Of a DNA stretch of 64,000 nucleotides, positions 34,833 to 47,799 are shown in pieces. The stretch lies in contig NC_089444.1 in the NCBI RefSeq assembly GCF_026210795.1, positions 3,152,501 through 3,216,500 of the forward strand, given 5' to 3'. Below the pieces are notes generated by a model. That model worked only from the letters and a program-made list of their open reading frames with translations, was not told the origin of the DNA and did no database searches. This stretch comes from Rhizophagus irregularis. Lineage: Eukaryota; Glomeromycota; Glomeromycetes; Glomerales; Glomeraceae. Each line of letters begins with the position of its first letter. The stretch's first letter is position 1. A program made the position numbers and the translations under genes.

Positions 34833-36157
34833 ATGAAATGTTCCCAGTGCAAAAATGATAAACTCTCTAAGGAGTTTCCATCGAATATGATTACAGAACG
34901 GTGTAATCATATTCCTTCTTATTGTTTAAGTGTAAGTTTCTTAACTTTTTTTATTTTCTAAAACGCTATTTTTCTTTCCTATTAATAACTTTCAATTATT
35001 CCCCAAATAATATTAGTGTTTGATAAAAAATTTAGACTTGGCAAATACCACTGATCAAAAAATTCGTAAATGTCCCGAATGTTCAGAGAAATTATCCGAA
35101 AAAGAATTAAGACTAATATCTTTAGCATGGGATAGAGTTTCATTTAAAATTGATGTAGGTAATATTGGAAAGGCAAAAACAACACAAAGTATTAATGCAG
35201 CTGATGGAAACAATAATATGGAAGACATTTATGTTGTATTATTAAATGGGCAAAAGTGCCGTTTTCGATACAATCAAATTAAAAATATTCCTATGTTAAG
35301 AAAAGAAATTAGAAAAAAATTAGGTGTTGATGAAAGTAAACAAAAATTAATTTATAATGGTGTTGAATTGCAGGTAATTTATTAAAATTATTTCATCTTA
35401 CATTTTTGAGGTTACTATTAATTCAATTAATTTAAATTCATTTTGTTATATATTTAAGGATCAAGTTACCACACCTTGTACGTTACAGGATTATAAAATT
35501 GAGCCAGGAAGTCATATACAATTGATTATTGAACTCTATGGCAGGGCTTATGCAGAATCCATCAATAGTCTCATCTTTGATTTATTTTGGGGTTATCCTG
35601 GAAGTATAGATTATTTGGAGGGAAGTTGTTTACTTTACAAGGGGTAAATATCACAATTTCTTTAAAGAAATAAAATTTAAAATGAACTATCTCTAAGATT
35701 AATTTTGTTATGTTATTTTAGTGATGTATTTTTTAGAAAATATGATAATAAATCAGTATTTTATCCATCATTTCCGCATATAAAACATTCAGGCAGTATG
35801 ATAGATGATGCAAATAAAAGAGGTCACGAACGTATTACGGCGAAATTAGATACATTACCACCTGAAGTAACACAATTATATTTTGTTTTGAGTACGTTTA
35901 AATCCCCTACTATCGGTCATTTTAAAGATCCAGGTTTTAAGTTGATAGATGAAACTCAACCTGATAAACCTTTATGTACTTATCAATTAGAAAAAGCTGC
36001 TGACTCTCAAGCTGTCATTATGTGTTGTGTATCAAGAGTTGGACAAGGTATGTGGGAGGTCATTGAGATAGGTAAATTAAGTCCGGGTAATGTTGAAGAT
36101 TATGATCCAATTGAAAGAAGTATTGCTCAATGTTCTCTATTTGATAAATTACATTAA
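34833..36157 (+). CDS. RING finger - ubiquitin-like - TerD-like fusion protein, paralogue 1
   Basis: Exons 34833-34931, 35017-35373, 35459-35643 and 35722-36157 join in frame to 358 residues. Residues 3-55 show a C3HC4-type RING pattern: C3-x2-C6-x17-C24-x-H26-x4-C31-x2-C34-x17-C52-x2-C55, with intron 1 splitting it. Residues about 103-180 align with ubiquitin from DIYVVLLNGQ through KQKLIYNGVELQDQ and TLQDYKIEPGS, without a Gly-Gly end. Residues about 190-350 match the TerD fold: LFWGYPGSIDYLEGSCLLY, then SVFYPSFPHIKHSG, RITAKLDTLPPEVTQLYFVL, GFKLIDE, and GQGMWEVIEIGK. In bacteria TerD proteins belong to tellurite/stress systems and bind calcium; the GDD calcium motif is not evident here. 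A stress-linked ubiquitin ligase is inference. Cytosolic, no signal peptide. Confidence 0.75.
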
Positions 36158-36629
36158 GATATGTGAAAACTATAGAGATATTTATAGTAAATTTTATGAA
36201 TTTAAACGCTTATTTTGAAATCTTGCACTACTGAAAAACATTATTATTAAATAAAAGAATGTTTCCGCATTATATTTAATTCGTTTGTTTTGCCTAATTG
36301 AGATGGTAGTTGTTTCATATGATATCGCCTGATTTGCTCCTATCTATAGACACTAATAAAATTTGTAAAAGATGTTATTTTTAAAATATTTATTTAAATT
36401 TTTAAGATAGTTCAAATAGCAAATTTACTATATTGATATTAAATACTGATAATTTACAAATAAAATAAAAAATTCGTTGTATAATGCCAAATACTATTTT
36501 ATTCCAATAATAATAGGACTTTAATAATTTACAGTATTGAGTACGGTTCACCATAATTGAATTCTTTAGTAAATATAACGGGAAATCATTGTCATCCTTT
36601 ATGAGTTTTCATTTATAATATATATTCCA

Positions 36630-36893
36630 GAAATGACAACGGTCATAGGGTCATTAACCAATTATGACCGGTCATGACTGTGACCGATCTTAGTTGGTCA
36701 ACCGACCGGTTTGACTGTCCATCTGGCATTCTGGCCAAGCGTTTGATCGACAGTTTGCAATTTATAATATAAAGATTTCTGAAAAAAAAAGTTTTGATTC
36801 GGATATAGTCTGGTCGGTCAAGTCGGGCTAACAGTCAGTTGGTAAAACAAGGGTTAATAACGACCATGACAACCATTGTCATCACTATCCCTA
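36630..36893. mobile_element. palindromic repeat element (TGACCGGTCA-rich)
   Basis: The left edge gacaacggtcatagggtcat then taacc is mirrored, imperfectly, by the complement of the right edge (gggttaataacgaccatgac then aaccattgtc). The interior carries several 'gaccggtca', 'gaccgat' and 'accgaccggttt' motifs. No clear target duplication. GC content is higher than the surroundings. Confidence 0.5.
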
Positions 36894-39800
36894 TGCAATA
36901 ATAAATATAACTCTTAGATACTATTACTAATAATCTAATTCGCTTTTTTATATTAACAATATATTTATTTTACAGTATATATTTATTGCTTTTTTCAAAA
37001 TCCAGATTTTCTATATTATCATAGTATATTTATAACTATAATATTTTTTATATATGTAGATTTCGTTTTTCATTATATATCAGATATGAATTGTAATCTT
37101 GATTAAAGCAAAACTTTATATAAAATTCCACCTTTTTGTAATTAAATACCATAGAAATAATTTTAGAATTAAGAATTTTTGAAAATTCTGTTTATTACAT
37201 GAATTTTGATACACTATGTTTATTTATACTAATAATAATACTTGCTGTAACCAATTGCGTTGCAACAGGATTAAATATTTAAGATGAGTTAGATCTTATA
37301 TAATATTAACAGGTTACTTAATCTAAAAAATCATACAAAGAATATATATTTATTCAATTATTTTGATTATATCATCATCAATCGAAAAAAATAGAAAAAA
37401 AATTAGCAAAATAATCATAAGAAAAAAATTATTAAAAATAAAAATCCAATCGATCCGATCAAAGATCTAGATCTAAGCCTAAAAGACCTAAGTAAATAAT
37501 AACAATATACATGCATAAGTTGATAAAATAAAATACGTATATAAATAAATAAAAAATTATTACACAAAAAAAAAATACATTAATACAATATTAGTATAGA
37601 TTATAATAAAGAGAAAAAAAAGGATGAAAAATATTAAAAATTCGGGTTTAAAAAAATTGAAAAGAAAAATTATTAAAATCTCGGATTAAAAGACTGAAAA
37701 AGAGACTGAAAAAAAAATATTAAAAAAAAAAGATCCGGTCAAAAAAAAGACTTAAAAGATCCGGTCGAAAAAAAGACCAGAAATAAATATTATTATAAAA
37801 TAAAGATCCAATCTTAAAAAGATCTAGTCTTAAAAAGATCTAGTCTAAAAAAGACAAAAAATATAAAAAAAAAAAGATCCAGTTTAAAAAGAGACCGAAA
37901 AAGATTTTAAAATCAAATATCAACTTGATCTGCTGCGGCTGATTGTATGATATCATCTGAAAATGAAATATGGTTTTCGTTATTTAGCAAAAAATATACG
38001 ATTAAAATTTTATTAGCCGGAACCGTATTAACAATGAAAATCTCTCAGATTGGCCATCAGAACGTACACATGACGTAAATATTCTTTGTCATGTTTTTAT
38101 CACACTTTCTTTGAGTTATTGAATAACGCTAAAATGACACTGTAAGTACAGAAGTACTAATAAAAAATGATTTTGTCGTATTTAGAGACAATAATTAATA
38201 TTTTTAAAGTCATATATCATATATTTATTTGTAAAAATTGTTTTTGTGCGCCTAATACACTAATAATTAGGTAATAGAAGATTTTATACTTAAATTTACA
38301 TTAAAAGTCATATTTTTAGTTTTCATTTATTTTTTTTCATATTTGAATAAATATATACAAATAATTAATGATTAATTTACAATTAAATCATAGTTTCTAA
38401 CTTTTATTTAGCGCGGCGCGTCTAAAATGTTAATATATACTAACAGTCACCGTTGCTTCGCACCGGGACCAATGATTTTGTTTAAATAGAAAATTTTAGT
38501 ATTAAAATGTAATACTAAGTAAATTAAAGTTAGTTACAGTAGTTTTTGTTTATAATTAGGAATTTAATATGGTAATAATTAGTCAATATAAAATAATAAA
38601 ATAATATGTATTAAATTATATTTATAATATTAGAATGATATAAATAATATTTACAATAATATAGTTTATATTAATGATTTGACGTTTGAGTGTAGAATGA
38701 AATTCGGATTAATTAAGGAATTGTGAAAAAAAATAATTATCAATAAAAATTGATTAATTTTTTAGAAGTATTTTCGAAAAAACTTTGATATTATGAAAAT
38801 ACACTACTACAGTACAAATATTTTTTATTAATTAATTATATTATTTCTTATTATTTTATATTACGTCAATCTTAAACTTATAACTAATAACTTAGAAAAA
38901 AATATTTGAACAATTAAATGTATTAGAATCTGTTCATTTCACTCATTATTATTTCTTTTGATACTCATTTTACTCGATAAGTTATTAATTTAACTAAATC
39001 ATCTGAATTAAAATCTTTATTCAAAAATCTGGTGATTATTTAGAGAATTTCGGATATGGAATTTGTTTATAATAATATTATTAATCAACATAAAATATTG
39101 TAAAAATATCAATTTTTTTTGATTTTTATGAATTTGAAAAATCAAACTATTTATCCAATTTAATTGATCACCTTTCTATCAGACTATCAACGTCGGTCAA
39201 TTTTCCTATATTTTATATTGATTTTTTTTAAAAAAATAATAATTTTGTAAATATATTTAATATAATATTTTATTTCTTTATAAAAAATTGAAAAAAAAAA
39301 TCAGACAAAAAATTAAAAAAAACTCTGATTAAGGTAAAATTTCATTAACTGAAATTGGATTAGTTGATTGGAATGTACACGGATCGAATAGTTTTTGACC
39401 ATAAATAGATCAGGCGGAGGCATGTCATGGGTTTTAATCATATGGCATGGGAATTCAAGTTACATAATTCAAATTTTTTATGCGGAGACTAATCAAAACT
39501 TTAGTTATATAAAAGCATCAAAAAATTTATTAAATTATTAATATTGTCATGTATCTACATAATTAAAAACAATCTCACTAAAAAAAAAATTTTGTTTAAT
39601 ATCAAAAAAAAAATTTCACGCAAATCCATTAGTTGGGAAATAATATTGAAAAAAACAATAAACAAAAAAGTTCTCACTAAATCAAAAAAATTCTCACTAA
39701 AAAAAATTTTCACGCGAATTTAATCAGAAACAATATCATTGACTAAAAAAAATCTCACTAAACATCGAAAAAGCCGTAGGACATAGTTCTAGACCCAAAC

Positions 39801-40376
39801 CAAAAAAAAAGAATAAACAATATTTTTTTTGGGTTAAAAAAAATTCCAAGAAATTTTGATAAATTCCGATTAAAAAAAATCCCCTAAAAAAAATCCAATA
39901 AAATAAAACAAAAAAAAATGAATAAAAAAAAATTTTGGTTATTAACCAAAAAAAAAATTATTATAGAAATGGTTATTTGTGGTAATTAAGAGAGCGGAAA
40001 TGACCGCAAATAAAATGCAATTAATAAGAAAAATTATACTTTTTTTTGTTAGTATTAATCCATCAGAATAAAAAAAATCCAGTTAAAATTTTAATTAACT
40101 AATGTATTAGTTTAAAGATTGGTTATCGTAGTCAGGAAGGTCAATCAAAGTTTCCTTAATTATCTTATGAAGGTTATGCCTTACGAACTCTTACGATCTT
40201 ATGATGTTAAATACCGGACGCATGACACTTTTTCAATGTTACACAATTCAAATTATTTATACAGGGTAATCTAAATATGACGATTTTTTTTTATTAGATA
40301 GATGTAAATAATTTATAATAAATAACGCATTTTGATTGGCCAATTATCATGTGATAGTTTTTGTGTGTGTGACAGC
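36894..40376. other. gene-free low-complexity region with purine-rich repeats
   Basis: About 3.5 kb without a coding frame. At 37620-37920 an imperfect repeat of 'aaaagatccggtcaaaaaaa' type (about 20-25 bp units, strongly purine-biased) recurs roughly eight times. At 39570-39760 the motif 'tctcactaaaaaaaa' recurs five times. Near 38411-38470 a GC-richer island (gcgcggcgcgtctaaaatg, then cgttgcttcgcaccgggacc) stands out. None could be linked to a known element. Confidence 0.5.
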
Positions 40377-40809
40377 GCACCCTTTTTTTGTGTGCCAGGT
40401 TCGTGGCGCAGTAAATTTTTATAAAACATCATTAAAGGATTTTTTCTTCAACACAAAGATTTTAAACTTATATTGTAGATGTAATTTCACATGCTCTGCA
40501 AGTTTAATTAGGATTCGGAAGAAGGTTATGAATGCCGATTTCGACTTTACATATAAATGATTGATTCTACCGTCTTTGTCGATCGTTTCCAAAAATGGAT
40601 TTCGTGAAAGAAAAATTTTTGTTAAATAAGTCAATAATGATATTTGAAATCGCCTTTGTCGCTCTAAGTAAACTTGAAGAGCAGCCAAAATTACAACTAT
40701 CTAGTAATTTTTGAAGTTATATGTTATTAAAAAAAATTTCTCTTTATGATTTTCGTTGCATCACAATCTGCTGGCTGCGTCACGAACCTGGCACACAAAA
40801 AAGAGATGC
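40377..40809. mobile_element. Mutator-like MITE copy 2 (433 bp, 9-bp TSD)
   Basis: Same family as 2501-2922, inserted in opposite orientation. Terminal repeats read tgtgtgccaggttcgtggcg on the left and the complement near 40778-40800. The 9-bp direct repeat tgtgacagc flanks it at 40368-40376 and 40810-40818. The interior includes the mirrored 'gctctgcaagttta' and 'taagtaaacttgaagagc' blocks. The frames at 40336-40560 and 40419-40688 are element sequence. Confidence 0.88.
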
Positions 40810-40975
40810 TGTGACAGCAATGATCGACGTCAGATCAACCATTTTGAAAACGGCAATAATAATTGTGCTACCCGAGTAAGACGACTCCTGCATGTTTCAT
40901 ATTTTATAATGAACTGACCGTTTAAATGTAATTCAATTAATTCAAAAAATTTATAAAAGTACATTCTTCTTAATT

Positions 40976-43900
40976 ATGACGTCACTTAACGAATGGATTG
41001 ATATGAAAATAAAAGATGGAAACATAGATTATGTTGAATATAGTGAGTTCAGTAATGTGGAAAAAGTTGGAGAAGGAGCATTTGGAATTGTAAATAGCGC
41101 TCATTGGAAAAGTTGTGGAATTAAAATAGCAATAAAGATTCTTATAAATAATTCTTCGGTTGATGAAAATATTATGGACGAGTTTGTTAAAGAAGTAATA
41201 TTACATAAAATTTTTTTCGTTATACTCAAATTAACATACAGTATTTAATGATTATGCTAAATAATTCATGTTGTAGTTAAAGAATTTAAAGAAGGTCAGC
41301 TTTCATCCAAACATAAATGGATTTTTTGGAATTTCAAAAGGTTTATATATTTCATGTAAATTTTTATGAAGTTGATCGTTAATAATTTACTAATTTTATT
41401 TGTATTAGAACCTTTATCAAATAAATATGCAATGGTATTAGAATATGCTGATCAAGGAAATTTAAGAGAATATTTAAAAATTCACATTAATAATCTTAAA
41501 TGGAGTGATAAAATTCGGATGGCCTCGGATATTGTATGTGGATTAAAATGTTTACATTTTAAGCACATAATTCATAGAGATTTGGTAATATAATAATTTA
41601 AATTATCATATATTCGTATTCCGTCTTTTCTATTAATTCTATTGATTTAAATATATTTCACTTTATTTACTTTATTTATAGCATGCAAAAAATATATTAG
41701 TTAATAATCATAAACTAATGATTGCAGACTTTGGATCATCTAAGCAATTATCAGAAGCTACTTCTGTTTCAGCAAATTCAGAAAATGATATTATAGGAAT
41801 GATTGAATATATGGAACCACAATGTTTCAAGAATATCGAGTACAAAAAAACTAAAAAGTCTGATATCTATAGTTTAGGCGTTTTATTATGGGAAATTTCA
41901 AGCGGGCGGCCTCCTTTTCTTGGCTATCAACGAAATATATTAGCTTTTCATATTGGTTTTAATAATCTTAGAGAAAAACCGATTGATGATGGTACACCCC
42001 AAGATTATCAAAAACTTTATCAAAAATGTTGGGACGATGAGCCTAATTCAAGACCCGATATTGAAAGAGTATATGAAATTTTATGTCAATTAAAGACTGA
42101 GAATTCTTCTTGTCTGCAATCTCCACAACTTAGCATTATTGAAATAAAGAATTCAAACATTGATTCCAATGGCGATTTAAGCATTTCTGATTGTCTAAAT
42201 TCAGGTAATTGAATTTATTAACAAGAATTCTCAACATCTACTATGTTAAGTAACATTTATATAGATTATGTATTTATTTATATTTATTTTATTTCATCAC
42301 CTTCACAATTTATAGGAGAATCTTCACCAGCGAAACCATTAGGTTTATTCCTTGAAGAAGCCTCAATTAATAATTTCATTCAAGAAAGGCAATTAAAAGT
42401 TAAAGACCATGAAGATATAGTGTTTGAATGGATATCATACAATCAGTTTGATCGAATTAAAGAAGCATGCAAAAATAACTTTATAACTGTATATTCAGCA
42501 ACATGGAGAGATGGTCCATTATACTATCAACATGATAAGTATATAAGAGATTCAAATAAAGGAGTTTCGTTGAAATTTTTGCATAGTTCACAAAATTCCA
42601 TAGAATTTGTAATAAATGAGGTACAAAATTTTTATAAATGTTACTAATTAATGTTATTAATACTTCTTTTTAACATTGTTTATTTATCAATTTATTTATC
42701 TTTTTATTTATATATTAGGTTAAAAAATATTCAACAAAAAATAATGTGTTTCTTGTATTGTATGGAATATCTAAAAATCCAAATACAAATGATTATATTT
42801 TAGTTCAAAATGATTCCATGAATCTTACAAATTGGATAAGTGGAAATGAAAAAATTGATGATTTCATTCAAGAAAGGCAATTAAAAATTAATGGTCATGA
42901 AGATGTAATATTTGAGTGGATACCATACAATCAGTTCAATAAAATTGAAGAAATAGGTAAAAATAATTCTATAACAGTATATTCAGCAATATGGAAAAAT
43001 GGTCCATTATACTATCAACATGATAAGTATACAAGAGATTCAAATAAAGAAGTTGCATTAAAATTTTTGCATAATTCACAAAATTTGATAGAATCTGTAA
43101 TAAATAAGGTATGATATTTTTACAAATGGTTTAATAAATAACATATACTTTTTTAACATATAATTTTTGTTTATATTTAGGCTAAAAAATACTCAACAAA
43201 AAATGATGAGTTTCTTGCATTATATGGAATATCTCAAAATCCAAATACTAATGACTATATATTGGTTCTATTTTCTGAAGAATATTGTGTTATATGTGAT
43301 GAAATATATACAGATGTCCAGTATAAATGGTGCAAACCATGTAAATTTATGGGCTGGAAAAGTGGAAATGATGAAATTGATAATTTATTAATTCAATTAA
43401 AAATTGATGAACCAAGTGATATAAAGTTTAAATGGATACCATTCAATCAGTTTAATAGAATTAGGAATATAGGCAAAGGCCATTTTGTTACAGTATGCTC
43501 AGCAATATGGAAATATGAAGTTGCTTTATTATGTTATAATGATTCACAAAAATTTCTAGATAAGGTATGAAATGTTTTAATTTAATTAATTTAATTTAAT
43601 TTTCTTTTAATTTAATAAAATATTTTACAATTTAACAGGTTAAAGAATTTGATAAAAACTTTAATATATATGGGTTATCTCAAAATTGAGATAAAAAAGA
43701 TTACATTTTAGTTCTTCAAAAAGAATATTGTATGGAATATGGTAAAATATACTGTAAAAATTGTGGAATAAAATTTACTCAAACAAGATACATGTGGTGT
43801 AAACCATGTATTTTTATAAAATGGACAATTGAGAATAAAAAATTTGTTGATTTAATTAAAGAAATGCAATCTAGAATAAATTCTTGTTTTAATATAGTAT

Positions 43901-45042
43901 TTGAATGGATACCATATAATCAATTCAATTACATTAAGGAAATAAGCAAAGGCGGATTTGCTACAGTATATTCAGCAATATGGAAAGATGGTCCATTAAA
44001 ATATGATATTTATAAGAAAACGTATACAAGAGTTTCAAACAAAAAAATTGCTTTAAAATGTCTGAATAATTCGCAAAACTTAACTGATAAATTCTTAAAT
44101 GAGGTATGAGAGTATTTTATGAATTTATTGTGATTAACTAAAAACTTTTTTAAATTAATAATACATATTTTTAAACAGGTTAAAGAATATTCAATTAGTA
44201 AAAAGAGTGGTATTCTTAATGTATATGGAATATCCCAGAATCCGGATACAAACAATTTTATTATAGTTCTTGAGTATGCAGAAGGTGGAAGTTATTGTAG
44301 TTGGATAAATAATAATTATAAAGACTTTAATTGGAAAAATAAAATTCAAACACTATTATATATCATTGAAGGTCTTAAAGAGATTCATCAAAATCAAAAG
44401 GTTCATCATGATTTACATCCAGGAAATATATTATTTTTAACAAAAAGTTTAAATACTTTTAATAGAAAATCATTATTTATATCAGATATGGGATTGTGTG
44501 AAGATGTAAATAATACAAGTGAGGTAAAAACTTATGGAGTTATTTCCTATCTGGCTCCTGAGGTGATAAGAAATGAAGCTTATACCCAAGCAGCAGATGT
44601 ATATAGCTTTGGTATGATTATGTATTTTACAGCAACTGGAAAACAACCTTTTATACATTGTGCACATGATCATCATCTAATATTAGACATATTTGATGGA
44701 ATTAGACCTGAAATAAATGAGCTGGAAGTGCCAAAATGTTATGTTGACTTAATGAAAAGATGTTGGGATTCAAATCCAGATAATAGACCAAATACTACTG
44801 AAATACATGAATTAATTGAGTCATTTTATAATTTCTATAATTTATATAAAAAAGGTGATTCAAATGCAATAGAATTTAGAAAGCAGTTTATAGAAGCAGA
44901 AATTTACAGAAAATCACACCTCTTAGATTCTTTTAAAGAAATCAAACATCAACGAGTTATTTATACATCTCAATTAGTATCCAAATTTTTTACGAAAGAT
45001 GTTCTAAAATCTGAATATTTAAGTTATGCAATCCTTGATTGA
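40976..45042 (+). pseudogene. kinase C: complete kinase fused to four N-lobe units and a second C-lobe; stop in exon 8
   Basis: Nine exons join in frame: 40976-41194, 41277-41340, 41409-41584, 41682-42204, 42316-42620, 42719-43108, 43181-43564, 43639-44103 and 44179-45042. Exons 1-4 encode a full kinase: VGEGAFGIV, AIKIL, HRDLHAKN, DFG, DIYSLGVLLWEISSGRPPF. Exon 4 ends in phase 1 (TCAG) and joins exon 5 (GA-GAA) to read NSGESSPAKPLGL. Exons 5-8 are N-lobe units. Exon 7 has CxxC pairs (CVICD, WCKPC) and lost the ATP lysine (VALLCY). Exon 8 has YCKNCG, WCKPC and the better loop SKGGFATVYSA. Exon 9 is a C-lobe with VHHDLHPGN, DMG and APE. A TGA at 43687-43689 in exon 8 replaces the conserved proline of QNP, leaving 703 residues unless that exon is skipped. 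Exon 4 read through its donor ends at TGA 42212, giving an alternative single-kinase product. Confidence 0.72.
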
Positions 45043-46110
45043 TGATATTCAGATTAAATTTTTAATCCGGAATCTTATGGTAATTTAGCTTTCAAATATC
45101 TTTATCATATTGAATATATCAATTAGATTCTCCAAACTCTTTAATATCTTGCGATTATTAAACTTAAAATACAGACAAATAGCTAATTGTAGTATTTTGT
45201 TCTTATTACAATATTTTTGCATCTAATGCATAGTTTGTTTAATATCATTATAGATGCTTGTTCATAATGTTTCTATTCAAAACAGGATTATAATTATTTT
45301 AGAATAGAGTAATTATAATTTTTTTTCTTTAACATTATTAGTTAGTTTTTGTTCTACACTGATTATAGGGTATATGTAAGTTTTTACTTACTGTATATAA
45401 ATAAAATCAGTTTGTAATTGAACACATGTTTAAATAAATCTAAATAAATAATTAATGCCTTAATAATTAACATCATATAATCTGACATTTGTAATTCCCA
45501 GGAATAACTTAGTTACTTGATGCAAAATTACTTTGTTTCAACTGCAAAAAATTACTTTAAAGACTAGCTAGTATATTGTAAATATTGTCCTGTCATTAAT
45601 TGGTTAATAAATTAATGACCTTAGACATCTGGAATTTCAGTTAATTCAGTAATTAAATTGATAATATAATTTCAATTTCAGCAACAATCCCTATAAAAAA
45701 TTTTATCTAAATATTTTCATTATTGTTCCATGATGTAGTGTCACAGTTCACAATGTTATGAATACGAATATAAAATAAATGTATCCCAAATTTTTATAGT
45801 AGGTAGATCAGTAATTTAGGGAGACTATGAAGTGCCGTACAGCCCGTACTGATCAAAAATTCTGGGTAGTTACCCTGGATCGCTGGATGCATCCCTAGTT
45901 TATCTGAATACATCCAGGGTAGTTGATCAAAAACCCTGAATAGTTACCTGGATGCATCCAGAATACCAGAGTAGCACTTTGGATATATCCGGCCAGATGT
46001 TATATATTGTGTAGATCGCAAAATTTTGAAGGTAATTATTTCAAAAAATTTTTTTCTTTCCTTTTTTTAAACGAAATGTTGACTAATGTTTATTTGTTCT
46101 TTTTTTGTGG
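45043..46110. other. intergenic with a partial direct repeat
   Basis: AT-rich 3' flank of kinase C. Near 45690 one end of the CCCTATAAAAAAT MITE family occurs without a partner. At 45853-45897 and 45927-45961 the block 'gatcaaaaa..ctg..tagtta' then 'cctggatgcatcc' occurs twice as a direct repeat with internal palindromes (ggatgcatcc). No gene is supported. Confidence 0.5.
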
Positions 46111-46116
46111 GTCCAG

Positions 46117-46261
46117 GAAGCTAAAAGACAAGATATGGCCTCTCATTCTGAAGGTATAACCTTCAAAAAAAATTTTTTCTTTACTTTGCTAACAACTTAA
46201 TTTTTAAATGTATTGTAAAATTAATATTACAGGACATAACAGTATATATAAACCATGTTAA
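46117..46261 (+). CDS. possible 3' end of another small KR-containing peptide gene
   Basis: Two candidate exons, 46117-46153 (37 nt) and 46233-46261, have good splice signals (GTCCAG acceptor, AAG/GTATAA donor, ATTACAG acceptor). They read EAKRQDMASHSE then GHNSIYKPC and stop at TAA 46259. The KR pair, the acidic/polar residues, the tiny exons and the short tail resemble the peptide genes at 17.9 and 24.4 kb. However, no upstream exon with a signal peptide could be joined, because frames before 46117 meet stops. This may be a remnant or chance. Confidence 0.22.
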
Positions 46262-47799
46262 GATACTTGTTGTTGGTCTTGTAAGGACATCGTGCAATAT
46301 TTAGTATAATTATTGTTAAATATATTATAAAATTTAATTATGTAAAAAAATTAATTATCTAATGTAATATTGTCTAAAAATTTATTTCGCCACATAAACT
46401 ATAGTGTAAGATGTTAATGCTCCCTCAAAGATGATTTACACCAACTGCCCGATTTGGATAATCTATCAAAATTCATGATCAATCATCTAATTGATCGATG
46501 TTCTCTGAACTTCTAAATTTTTAGATGTGTCCTAGCAGATAAAGAATTGTGTCTACTAATAAAGATGTTAGCCATAATTGATTGGCCGATGCCATAATAT
46601 TACAGCATACAGCATTACAGTTATGACGCTTTTCGTAATACTGTAATTAGGCCGTAATGCTGTAATTGGGTCGTAATGCTGTAATTAGGTCATAATGCTA
46701 TTATTAGGCTGTAATGTCTTAATTTTTAATGGTATAAAAATTTAAAATAAAAGTAATGAATTATAAAAGTAAATTACAATAGTTTATATGTCATGTAATT
46801 TTAATTTTTAGGGGTACATAAGACGTGTCGCGTTTTTTTTTGTATTTTGTATACGCGTTCGTGTAAAGAAAAAAATTATATAATGAACCAAAATCCCTAA
46901 GGATGGGTGGTCGGGGGTGGAAGGTGGGAAATATAAAGTTTTTTTCAAAAAATTTATATTAAATTAGCATAATATCTTTAATAATTATAATTAGATGATT
47001 TTATGCATAATTTACATATAAACTTTTTTACAAAAAAAAAAAATTATTATTATTATTATTATTGATATTATTTACCCCTTAAACATATGTGCCGATTTTT
47101 GGAATTAGTTTAAATTAAGATTTTTATAAAAATTTAATATTTTAGTAAGATTAACATTACACAAATCTAAATTAAATATGTGTTACATATTTACGTAACT
47201 CAGATTTAATAAAAAATAAAAAAAAATTTTTTTAATCAATATTCAAAAATAACGGTAATAACCACTTCTTTTTCCCATCACTGCCCATCACTTTTCCATC
47301 ATTTTTCTATTCACTTTTATTAAATATGACAAAAAAGTTTATAAGCAAATATAGCAGTTATTTTAAGTGGTAAGTAAAAGAAAAAACTTAATATTTTATA
47401 TACATAGATAAGACATATTTTTTCATAATTTTTAGCTTTAATTTATTGTTTTTTTTTTGTAAAAAATACATGCAAATAAAAAATAATTATGATGTAAAAT
47501 AGTTGTAAAATGAATAATAAGATATTCTTTTTTTTTCAAAATAACTAATTATATATTTGTTTTTTATCTTTTAAAATTATTTTATTAGATTTATTCTACT
47601 AAAATCCTTAAATGGCAAATTAAATCTTTTAAATAAAGTAAAAGAATTTGGGATTCTCTTATGAAAGCATTTTTTGGTAAGAAATAAAATTTTCAGATCG
47701 GACTTTATGCAGGTGACAAAATCGTGCATTATTATTCCTGGAGATATGCTAACGTCATCATTTTACATTCATTTGAAAGCTGAGAATTTGCTCTATCGT

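Larger units (their letters stand above)
33850..36600 (+). repeat. direct duplication, copy 1 (RING-UBL-TerD segment)
   Basis: About 2.7 kb, recurring in the same orientation at about 55345-58000, with the gene and both flanks recognisably similar ('gttacactgatgtta' upstream, 'attaaataaaagaatg' downstream). Coding exons are better conserved than introns and flanks. Edges by eye. Confidence 0.75.
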
